From Cruorifilaria tuberocauda (Eukaryota; Nematoda; Chromadorea; Rhabditida; Onchocercidae): a DNA stretch of 12,908 nucleotides. The notes beneath the pieces are model-generated. The model worked only from the letters and a program-made list of their open reading frames with translations. It made no database searches and was not told the origin of the DNA. Position numbers and translations under genes: made by a program. Positions 1 through 6,817 of this stretch are shown here, one piece after another. Numbering within the stretch: position 1 is the first letter of the stretch; every line of letters begins with the position of its first letter. The stretch spans positions 1 through 12,908 of the forward strand of contig JABVXU010000985.1 in assembly GCA_013365365.1 (NCBI GenBank), in the 5' to 3' direction.

Positions 1-20
1 TGATTTGATAGTTATAATAA

Positions 21-330
21 TAATTAATTAAAAATTGAAATGATTATGATTTGGTATTCTGTAATTAATTAATGTTTGTAATGATTTTCGTTTCTAATTT
101 TAGTTAGCTAAAATAATATTTCTGGTTATAATTAATCGAAGTCTGAAATTATTTGGTATTTCTAATTTTAATTAATTAAAATTTGAAATGATTTATTTAT
201 GATAATAATTAATTGAAATTTGAAACGATTTCGTATTTTGCAATTAATTAAAATTTGAAATTATTTTTTGTTTCTTTTTGTAATTAATTAAAATTTTAAA
301 TGATTTGATACTTCTAATTGTAATTAATTA
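21..330. repeat. Degenerate 36-40 bp tandem repeat (AATTAATT-based)
   Basis: The core AATTAATTA followed by AAATTTGAAATGATTT recurs with a spacing of 35-41 bases, with cores near 23, 63, 129, 171, 207, 242, 282 and 322 and a weaker one near 102. The best-preserved copies are at 171-200, 207-232 and 242-262, and each is followed by a T-rich spacer such as GGTATTTCTAATTTT. The copies are diverged by substitutions and small indels, so this is an old minisatellite or satellite edge. The array reaches almost to the left end of the window and may continue beyond it. No reading frame passes through it. Confidence 0.7.
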
Positions 331-737
331 CAGTTCCATTAACCTTAATTGCCACGATAAAAACGAAATTTCACCATCAAGTAGTTTTTCTTTAAAAATT
401 AAATTGAAACATTCAGGTTAACAGTTCCATCGCAATGCATCCACCATAGCATTTTAATTGTTTTATTTCAATTACTAATAATTCTTACTTAAATTTAAAT
501 TAATTAATTATATTTAATGTATAAGGGTTTTTTTTATATTCTATATTCATTATATGAATCAAGTTATTATTTAATTTATTTTGATTATTTATTTATTTTT
601 ATTTACTAACTATTTAATATTTAGTATTATTATCTAATATTTAATTATTTAATTAATTACCTCTTCATGATAGCTTAATGGAAAGTAAACGAAAAGTTGT
701 TTGTCTACATTCAGATAAATTTTTGGAATAAAATTTG
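331..737. other. AT-rich 5' flank, no gene seen
   Basis: No reading frame of useful length occurs. The first 130 bases are less AT-rich than the rest and contain CAGTTCCAT twice (331 and 421). After about 470 the sequence is almost pure A/T with ATTTAATT-type runs. No TATA-type core promoter can be singled out in such composition. Confidence 0.5.
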
Positions 738-763
738 TGATAAATGATTGATAACACTGATAA
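738..763. promoter_or_regulatory. Triple TGATAA cluster upstream of the gene
   Basis: Three TGATAA hexamers in the same orientation lie at 738-743, 749-754 and 758-763, that is 11 and 9 bases apart, roughly one helical turn. They sit about 415-440 bases upstream of the start codon at 1177. TGATAA is the core bound by nematode GATA factors of the ELT-2 type, which activate intestinal genes. Use as a promoter element here is inferred from spacing and position. A+T content alone would give about one such site (either strand) per 500 bases. Confidence 0.4.
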
Positions 764-807
764 CGGTTGCTCATAATCTATAGTTCAATGTGTTTTAGAG
801 TAAATTT

Positions 808-841
808 TAAAGTTAATTAAATAGGTAAAGTTAATTAAATA
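808..841. repeat. Short direct repeat AAAGTTAATTAAATA x2
   Basis: The 15-mer AAAGTTAATTAAATA occurs at about 808-822 and again at 827-841, separated by four bases. It may be a paired binding site or simple slippage in AT-rich DNA. The candidate splice donor GTAAAG at 825 lies between the copies. Confidence 0.5.
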
Positions 842-893
842 TCATTTCTAAATATAAAATAGCCACAATTGATGTTCTAATTCATTTTTTCAG
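825..893 (+). other. Possible 5'UTR intron
   Basis: A donor-like AATAG|GTAAAG at 824/825 pairs with an acceptor-like CATTTTTTCAG ending at 893. This would give a 69-base intron, a normal size for nematodes. If used, the next exon would start at 894 and could run to the donor-like GTATAA at 1093, with a second intron ending at 1174. Both introns would lie in the 5' leader. This rests on splice consensus only. Confidence 0.25.
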
Positions 894-933
894 TTTATTT
901 CCATTTATCATTTTTAATTTCCGTTGTACAATA

Positions 934-1098
934 ATGATTTTTCTGCACTTGCATTTTTGCTTATACTGTATATTTTCTTGATCAATACCTGATCCACAAA
1001 TAATAGATCCGGAAACTGATCCGGCAATAGATTTAGATCGTTATCCTAACGTATCTAATAGATTGAATCAGTATTTGATTAACAATTATAAAGTATAA
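934..1098 (+). pseudogene. Broken partial duplicate of the gene's N-terminal segment
   Basis: Bases 997-1088 match 1231-1322 inside the long CDS at 90 of 92 positions (offset 234). The differences are at 1002 (ATG to ATA) and 1028 (AAA to ATA, Lys to Ile). The copy encodes IDPETDPAIDLDRYPNVSNR and onward, ending after LINNY where the two copies diverge. Similarity continues weakly upstream with a small indel. In the same frame, an ATG at 934 begins a hydrophobic leader (MIFLHLHFCLYCIFS), but an in-frame TGA at 979-981 separates it from the copy. A TAA follows at 1096-1098, although a donor-like GTATAA lies at 1093. Splicing from 1092 to 1175 would not restore the CDS frame. It is therefore not coding as it stands. 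It could be a relic of a tandem duplication, retained as 5'UTR sequence. Confidence 0.65.
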
Positions 1099-1174
1099 AC
1101 TGTTTCATTAAAATTTATCATTTTTATCTCCAATCATATTTATGCAAATTTGGACATTTTTTTTTTCATTTCAG
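1093..1174 (+). other. Candidate leader intron with TTTCAG acceptor
   Basis: The acceptor is strong: a run of T followed by CATTTCAG ends at 1174, three bases before the ATG at 1177. A donor-like AA|GTATAA at 1093 would make an 82-base intron. Without a cis donor, the same acceptor could serve spliced-leader trans-splicing, which is common in nematodes. The acceptor explains why the frame appears open upstream to about 1150: that part is the translated polypyrimidine tract. Confidence 0.55.
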
Positions 1175-1176
1175 CA

Positions 1177-4100
1177 ATGGCACACCAATCGAATGATAAG
1201 GAAGAAAGTGCTGATAATCCGGAATTGCAGCAAATGATAGATCCGGAAACTGATCCGGCAAAAGATTTAGATCGTTATCCTAACGTATCTAATAGATTGA
1301 ATCAGTATTTGATTAACAATTACACATCCGGAAATGATATTTCGCAAGTTAATGAAGTGATCAATTCTGAAACTTCAACACTTAGAGATCAACAATATCA
1401 TGAAAAAGTTTTATCAGGAAGTCAAAATATTCCTGATAATGAATCTAACACCATGATTTTCCAATTAGGATTTCCGTTTAATGATCTTGCGGAAGCGACA
1501 AGTATGCATATTGATTCGATTTTAGAAAATCGGAAAACATTCCACTCTGAACGATCGGCCTGTAGAACATCTGATGAGGAATCAGTTCCGTTTCAATTCG
1601 AAAATTATACTAATCAAATTTCGGGACAAGATTTCCAGCAATCAATCATTGGAACTGAAACTGAAATAGCTAGAGATCGAATTATGCATTCTCAGGTAAC
1701 TGATAATTCGGAATCAATCAATCAACAACCGATTGATGATGATAAGATTATAGATTTTTCGGAACCAAGCAAAAACTTTTTGCCGGATTCACAAACCGAA
1801 AAACATGCAAACTCAGAGACAAATAATATGACAGATAAGAATTTGGAAAATTGCAATTTCGGAGATGAATTCCGGAGATTAGAAAAATGTGAAGGAACAT
1901 CTTTTCACACCGAAAATACTGATCAACAAAATTTAATCGAAGATATAATCCTGAAAACCAACGGAAATGTGGTTCCTGAAAATGAGCAAAACTTTTCGAC
2001 AAAAACAATTCTCATTGGATTTCAGTTTGTTGATGGAAAATTATTTGATGTGATCGGTGGTTTAAGTAATATTTCCAATGATCCTGAACGAAAACTTCAT
2101 CTCTTAACGAATCGGAAACCGGAAGAAACAGAAATTCCCAGCGGGATAATACCGGAAATTAATGCAAAGTTTCCTCAAAAAATTCATCCCGAGGAATTTC
2201 TTGCAACAGAATGTTATAAGGAATTGGAATATTCTTTACCGGAAGTTAAAGCTAACGTGATGCAATCGGTAGTGACTGATAAACCTTATCATATCAAGGA
2301 AGAAGCTTTCTTGATACTTGATAAACCTGAAACAACTTCTGTTGAAGAGAAACATTTGAAAATTGCAGAACAAAATGTGATTACTCCAATAAAAGAATTT
2401 ACGGAACCACTGATATCACAATATAATCCGGAAAATGCGAATCAAACGATTTCGCACGAAACCGAATTACATAATGCTGTGAAACATTCTGAGCAATGCT
2501 TGGTGAATACGGAATCGTTGAAAAATGTTGAAAAACCTCAAAATACAATCGAAATTGAAAGTGAGCAACGGAAACCGGTTGAAAATGTGAAACTTCCGGA
2601 ACGGGAATATTGTACGGAACAGGAAGAAAAGCGAGGAACGGATATTAAAATTGATGATAAATCGTTCGAAATGATTAAGAATGGAAGGATAGAGGAAATT
2701 GTTAAAATTGATCCTTCTGCAATCAATGAAAGTAAAATAGTATCGTTGGAAGGTAGAAAGTCTAAATTTACATCAAATATTTCGAATTCCACGCATGGAA
2801 AGATAAGCGATGATACGAAAACCGCAGTAAAATCTCTCGGATCTCCTGGATCTCCTGAATCTGCATATTGGGAGATGGAGAAAAACTTTGCAAAAACTAC
2901 AAAAGCTAAACAACTGATACAAAATGAAACGAAAAATATTGTTAGCAAAAATGTTTCAAATATTACACCAACTAAATTAAATATAGAAACAACCGAGAAA
3001 ACGTTATCAATAGCTACTGCTAAAGTGGTACCAACATCGGAAGATACCATGGTACAAACATCGGAAGATACTATATCACCAATATCAGGAGAAACTATGA
3101 TACCAAAATCGGAAGAAACCATGATACCAAAATCGGCTGATCCATCGGGAGATGCTATAGCATCAGAATTGGGAAAAAGTATGGTACCGCAAGCAGCAAT
3201 ATCGGCTGATCCATCGGGAGATGCTATAGTATCAGAATCGGGAAAAAGTATTGTACCGCAAGTGGACGATATTGCGTTATCAACATTAAAGAATGACACG
3301 ATATCAATATCAGCACCGAAAAATACCATGAAAAGCAATCATACAATGGTTGATAAGAGAACAACAACAAAATTAACTTTACCTTTAACTTCAGCTAAAA
3401 GAACAATTTTAACGGAAAAGAATACCGGAGAAGCTAAATTGAAGCGTACAACAAATAGTAATAAAGTTAAGGTAACAAAATTTCCTCAAAGTATGAAATT
3501 ACAATCGAATAGAAGTAATCAATCAATTGATAATCAACGGATTATCAACAATGGAAAACGACAAACAAGAAATGAATTGGAAAATGATGAAAATAATTTG
3601 ATTGGAAAAGAGAGGAAAAAAATTGGAATGATCGAATTTGAACCGTTAGTTTGGACGGAAATTTTGGTACCAACGTATGAACCAATTTGGAAAATTTACG
3701 AAACAAACGATCAGATCATCGATAAAGCTGGCATAGAATTTGAGAAAATTATGAAAAAAGATGAGATAATTGAAGAATTTGAAACTGTTAACCTGAAATC
3801 AATATGGGAAATGAAGAAGGATTCAGAATTGATGAAAACTGAAATTACAAAATATGTTACCTCATCGAATATTAATGAAGATAATGTTTCCGGTTGTTTT
3901 ATCCTATCATCAAATGATGATAAGAATGAGAAGGAAATTATTCCGGATCATTCTGATTCTTTAAAAATGAAAAAAGCGAATGAAGAAATCGATGTTGAGC
4001 AAGAAATTAACGAAGATAACGCTGGAAAACGTGAGATTGAAATTTCCGGCTTGATACCAGTCAAATGTTCCGAAATAACGGAAATGTCACTGAAAGTAAA

Positions 4101-4788
4101 GTCACAAATTTCTTCCAAACAAAAAACTCTTGATACTATAATAAAAGTTAATACGGACAAAATTTCCGGTAATTCTTATGAAAATGTAAAAGGAGATGTG
4201 TTGGTAGCAATTAAAACGGATCTACCGGAAGCAAAAAATGGAGCAGAAACTAACGGTAAAAATGGCAAAACGGCTATTGCTGAAGATTCAGACAAAACGG
4301 AAAAAATAAATCTTAGTGAAAAATTTCCGGAAAGAGAAAAATCGGAAATAAAACACAGACGAAATGATGATAGCAAAGAATCAGGACGAAGCGAAACAGA
4401 AACGGAAATATTGACAGGATCGGATTCTAAACAATCAGAATTAGAAATAAATGATAATCGTCGAAATGATAAGAAATTCCATGTTAAGCAGTATCAGTTT
4501 AGTAAAATGTATACAGATTTACCGGAAGAGGAATATAGATATAATGCTACCGGAAACGATTCTTCATGTAAATACGAACCTGAAAAATTTGATAGACCGG
4601 AACAATTTTTTGATAATGTTAAATTACATGGTGATCCGCAGCAACAATTAATTGGAAATCACAATCATTCACAGAAGATACTAGGGCAACAACAACCGGA
4701 TAACGTTAATACCGGATGCAATCAGAACTATTCCGGTCAACAGAGACATAGGAAGCAAAATAGACGGAATAAGAAATCACGTAACTGA
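1177..4788 (+). CDS. Large hydrophilic, probably disordered protein with internal repeats (1203 aa)
   Basis: This is a single open frame from ATG 1177 (after the TTTCAG acceptor) to TGA 4786-4788. I do not recognise the family and assign no function. No signal peptide or membrane segment is visible. Composition is rich in Glu, Lys, Asn, Ser, Thr and Ile, with few Cys and only four Trp (565, 826, 838, 877). Residues about 20-48 (around DPETDPAKDLDRYPNVSNRL) look the most ordered near the N-terminus and are the part duplicated upstream. Residues 621-652 are four 8-residue repeats and 653-698 two 23-residue repeats. Residues about 813-890 hold three of the Trp in short motifs (LVWTEI, PIWKIY, SIWEMK). 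The last 20 residues are very basic (QRHRKQNRRNKKSRN), suggesting a nuclear signal or nucleic-acid contact. The codon pair CCG GAA (Pro-Glu) is strikingly common. A scaffold-like or rapidly evolving lineage-specific protein is plausible, as inference. That it is coding is strongly supported by length in AT-rich DNA and by higher G+C than the flanks. Confidence 0.88.
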   Translation: MAHQSNDKEESADNPELQQMIDPETDPAKDLDRYPNVSNRLNQYLINNYTSGNDISQVNEVINSETSTLRDQQYHEKVLSGSQNIPDNESNTMIFQLGFPFNDLAEATSMHIDSILENRKTFHSERSACRTSDEESVPFQFENYTNQISGQDFQQSIIGTETEIARDRIMHSQVTDNSESINQQPIDDDKIIDFSEPSKNFLPDSQTEKHANSETNNMTDKNLENCNFGDEFRRLEKCEGTSFHTENTDQQNLIEDIILKTNGNVVPENEQNFSTKTILIGFQFVDGKLFDVIGGLSNISNDPERKLHLLTNRKPEETEIPSGIIPEINAKFPQKIHPEEFLATECYKELEYSLPEVKANVMQSVVTDKPYHIKEEAFLILDKPETTSVEEKHLKIAEQNVITPIKEFTEPLISQYNPENANQTISHETELHNAVKHSEQCLVNTESLKNVEKPQNTIEIESEQRKPVENVKLPEREYCTEQEEKRGTDIKIDDKSFEMIKNGRIEEIVKIDPSAINESKIVSLEGRKSKFTSNISNSTHGKISDDTKTAVKSLGSPGSPESAYWEMEKNFAKTTKAKQLIQNETKNIVSKNVSNITPTKLNIETTEKTLSIATAKVVPTSEDTMVQTSEDTISPISGETMIPKSEETMIPKSADPSGDAIASELGKSMVPQAAISADPSGDAIVSESGKSIVPQVDDIALSTLKNDTISISAPKNTMKSNHTMVDKRTTTKLTLPLTSAKRTILTEKNTGEAKLKRTTNSNKVKVTKFPQSMKLQSNRSNQSIDNQRIINNGKRQTRNELENDENNLIGKERKKIGMIEFEPLVWTEILVPTYEPIWKIYETNDQIIDKAGIEFEKIMKKDEIIEEFETVNLKSIWEMKKDSELMKTEITKYVTSSNINEDNVSGCFILSSNDDKNEKEIIPDHSDSLKMKKANEEIDVEQEINEDNAGKREIEISGLIPVKCSEITEMSLKVKSQISSKQKTLDTIIKVNTDKISGNSYENVKGDVLVAIKTDLPEAKNGAETNGKNGKTAIAEDSDKTEKINLSEKFPEREKSEIKHRRNDDSKESGRSETETEILTGSDSKQSELEINDNRRNDKKFHVKQYQFSKMYTDLPEEEYRYNATGNDSSCKYEPEKFDRPEQFFDNVKLHGDPQQQLIGNHNHSQKILGQQQPDNVNTGCNQNYSGQQRHRKQNRRNKKSRN
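3037..3132 (+). repeat. 4 x 24 bp (8 aa) tandem repeat inside the CDS
   Basis: Residues 621-652 read SEDTMVQT, SEDTISPI, SGETMIPK and SEETMIPK. The consensus is S-x-(D/E)-T-(M/I) plus three residues, with no gaps between units. The Ser/Thr next to acidic residues resemble casein-kinase-II type sites (inference). The array abuts the 69-bp repeat that follows. Confidence 0.9.
3133..3270 (+). repeat. 2 x 69 bp (23 aa) tandem repeat inside the CDS
   Basis: Copies span 3133-3201 and 3202-3270 (residues 653-675 and 676-698). Each begins SADPSGDAI and continues through a GKS(M/I)VPQ segment. The first 60 bases differ at three positions; the last nine are diverged. High DNA identity indicates a recent in-frame duplication, so length variation between individuals or species is likely. 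Confidence 0.92.
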
Positions 4789-5640
4789 TTAATAATAATC
4801 CAATGAATTTCTTTTGACAAGAAAAAAAACCAATAAGTTAACATCAAAATCAAAATTTTACTCTATACAGGTAACAATCTTAATTTACCTTTTAAAAAAT
4901 GTATTAAAATTTTATTTATTAATTTTTTAAATATCCCTGTTAATTTTTTTTTTGAAGAAAATTAAAGTTACAATTGAATACTTTCCAGAACTTTTTCAGG
5001 TAATTTGAAAAATATTATCCAAGAAAATTGCCAAATAATAAATATTTTAAGTAATTGATTACTTATTTAAGTATTTCATTTGATGATTTCTGATGATTTA
5101 AAGTAAATTTTAATTGCGATTATTTTGAATTTCATTTCTTCGACGATTCGACGAATTATAAAAGAGTTTTGCTATTTATTAATTGTATTTGGTATTATTA
5201 TGAAGATAAATAGAACTAACTGTACCGATGATTAATTTGTAACCGTAAATTCATTTGAAAAACCGGAATTAATATTAATTCGTATAATTCGAATGTTTAT
5301 ATAAAGCATATAAGCTTCTCTAGAAAGATGTTCTAAACCGTAAGCCTAAGCTATTTATCCGGTATAATTAAAATATGATTTGTTTACATGAACGGAATGA
5401 ATTTATACTGTCTGACCGGAATAATCAGAAGTATTTTCTGAACGAATTAGCCGTAATACAAATAATCAAATACAATCCGGATAAATTACTTAGTTGTTGA
5501 TGTAAATAATTCATATTGTTACGGTACAAAATTGTTACCAGTATTAATGCATCACAGATCACATTTCATACTTTATGAAATTATAAGTGATTATATATAT
5601 TTTACGTGAACTTTGAATAAATCTATTGAGAATTATTACG
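4789..5640 (+). other. Probable 3' untranslated and flanking region with AATAAA signals
   Basis: No long frame continues past the TGA at 4786-4788. AATAAA hexamers occur at 5037-5042 and 5616-5621; either could end the transcript. The part at about 5220-5480 is less AT-rich than the rest of the flank and contains four CCGG tetramers (5264, 5358, 5413, 5477), which are otherwise typical of the coding region. This favours either a long 3'UTR ending near 5621 or the remains of more coding sequence, but stop codons break every frame. Confidence 0.4.
4871..4999 (+). other. Possible 3'UTR intron
   Basis: A donor-like ATACAG|GTAACA at 4870/4871 is followed by a good acceptor, CTTTTTCAG, ending at 4999. 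This would give a 129-base intron starting 82 bases after the stop codon. The splice consensus is good, but it is unsupported by anything else. Confidence 0.28.
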
Positions 5641-5781
5641 ACTTACTTTTATTTTTTACTCATTTTTACTTTACTTTTTTATTTTTCACATATTTGTACT
5701 TAATTTTATTATTTAAAATTTGTAGGAAATTTCTGTAAATGTCTCTTCATGCCATCAATAGATAAATCTTTTAGTTCAATT

Positions 5782-6039
5782 TGATAAAAACTATTGATAA
5801 GCGATAGTTTATCACACTTATCACTGTTATCATAACTGTTATCATAATCATAAGCGTATTCGTTTACTCTTTATAATTTTCTTACAAATCATTGTATTCA
5901 GTATGGTGGAATATTGTTAAAATTAAAATAATTTTCCAAATTTTAATCAATTTATCAAAAGTTATCTTATCACTTTTTATCAATTTTATCTTTTATCAAT
6001 CATATATCAGTTCGTATAGAATTCTTGATAAATTGATAA
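5782..6039. promoter_or_regulatory. Dense cluster of 12 TGATAA/TTATCA sites
   Basis: TGATAA sites lie at 5782 and 5795, then TTATCA at 5809, 5818, 5827 and 5839: six sites in 63 bases. A second group follows with TTATCA at 5952, 5967, 5977 and 5993 and TGATAA at 6026 and 6034. About half a site would be expected by base composition. The spacing of 9-15 bases is close to one helical turn for several neighbours. In nematodes TGATAA is the GATA-factor (ELT-2 type) site. A cis-regulatory module is the simplest functional reading, but a decayed simple repeat would look similar. Confidence 0.45.
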
Positions 6040-6203
6040 TGTCTTTATCTTTCAAAAAAAAAAAAACACTTCGCATATTTTTCAATAATCAAATATTCTT
6101 TAAGTAACAAAAGATATTGATTTGCTTTTTTCGAACCTTTTCAAGTTTAATATTTTAATAAACTAATTTCGGAAGGAATTTTTAAAGTATGCAATTTTTT
6201 TTT

Positions 6204-6433
6204 CTCCTTTAAGAGCAATATTAACAATATAAACATTAGAAATAAATAAGATAAAGTTAAAGGTAAGAATAAAGTTATGAAATTTGAAAATTATTGAAAA
6301 TTATGCTCAGTTCTATTTTCCCCAAATTTTTTTTCAAAATATAAAGTTTTTGCTTCTTTAACAGCGATATTAACAATACTAAAATAAATAAGGTAAAGGT
6401 AAAAGTAAAAATAAAGTTATGATATTTGAACAT
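6204..6433. repeat. Direct repeat of about 85 bp, two copies
   Basis: Copy A (6204-6292) and copy B (6353-6433) share the order CTTTAA-AGCAATATTAACAATA, AAATAAATAAG, a GTAAAGGTAA-like stretch, and ATAAAGTTATGA followed by ATTTGAA. Copy B lacks a few bases after AACAATA. About 60 bases of unrelated T-rich DNA separate the copies, giving a period of about 147 bases. This is an intergenic segmental duplication with no coding potential. Confidence 0.75.
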
Positions 6434-6541
6434 ATTTAATTCTCATGAAAATTAAACCGGAAATAATTATTTAAAAGGGAGAAAAAAAATGATTATAAAT
6501 AAATAAAAATATTTCGCAACTCTTATTAGCTTCTTCTATCT

Positions 6542-6584
6542 CTGATAATCACTGATAAATCTCTGATATATCACTGATAAATCA
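6542..6584. repeat. 11-bp tandem repeat carrying GATA sites
   Basis: Four head-to-tail units read CTGATAATCA, CTGATAAATCT, CTGATATATCA and CTGATAAATCA, of 10, 11, 11 and 11 bases. Three keep an intact TGATAA (6543, 6553, 6575); the other has TGATAT. A period of one helical turn places all sites on the same face of the DNA. Confidence 0.75.
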
Positions 6585-6607
6585 ATAGTTCTTCTAGCTA
6601 ATAATGA

Positions 6608-6817
6608 TTGACAGGTGTTAGAGTTTTTCGTCATCATTTAAGTTCACATTTCATTCTTCAACGAAAACAAAATCGTTGTTTGGTGCAAAAATTTCGACGT
6701 TTGTTGTTATCGGAAACGGAAGCAAAAACGGAAACTGAAAACGGAAAGCTATCGGAAACGGAAACATACCGGATACAAAAAAAAAAGCTATTCATTTATA
6801 AATATTTGTTAAAATGA
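6608..6817 (+). other. Open frame of 69 codons with GAAACGGAA repeats; exon fragment or chance
   Basis: An open frame runs between TGA 6605-6607 and TGA 6815-6817, without an ATG at its beginning. Its middle has a coding-like look (residues around RQNRCLVQKFRR in spirit, with several CGA/CGT Arg codons). Bases 6711-6772 repeat ACGGAAA-type units that translate as SETEAKTETE and SETETYR. That resembles the SETETEI stretch of the large upstream protein, but low-complexity sequence can match by chance. No convincing acceptor precedes it and no GT donor follows. I list it only as a possible relic exon. Confidence 0.15.

Noticed and set aside
979..981. In-frame TGA as a selenocysteine codon joining the leader to the duplicated segment
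   Set aside because: No SECIS-like element or conserved context is visible, and the frame ends again at TAA 1096. A degraded duplicate explains it more simply.
1150..1176. N-terminal extension of the long frame from a TTG at 1150 (MDIFFFISA)
   Set aside because: It translates the T-rich tract and the TTTCAG acceptor itself. The first ATG after the acceptor is at 1177, the natural eukaryotic start.
2538..3338. 266-codon open frame on the minus strand inside the CDS
   Set aside because: It mirrors the repeats of the plus-strand gene, is low-complexity (Ser/Asp/Ile/Val), and has no independent splice or promoter signals. The same applies to the smaller frames at 1748-2008, 3948-4160 and 4176-4376 (minus) and 4451-4651 (plus).
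5892..6107. 71-codon plus-strand frame rich in Ile, Phe, Lys and Ser
   Set aside because: It begins with TTG, lies across the TTATCA cluster and an A run, and its composition is that of random AT-rich DNA.
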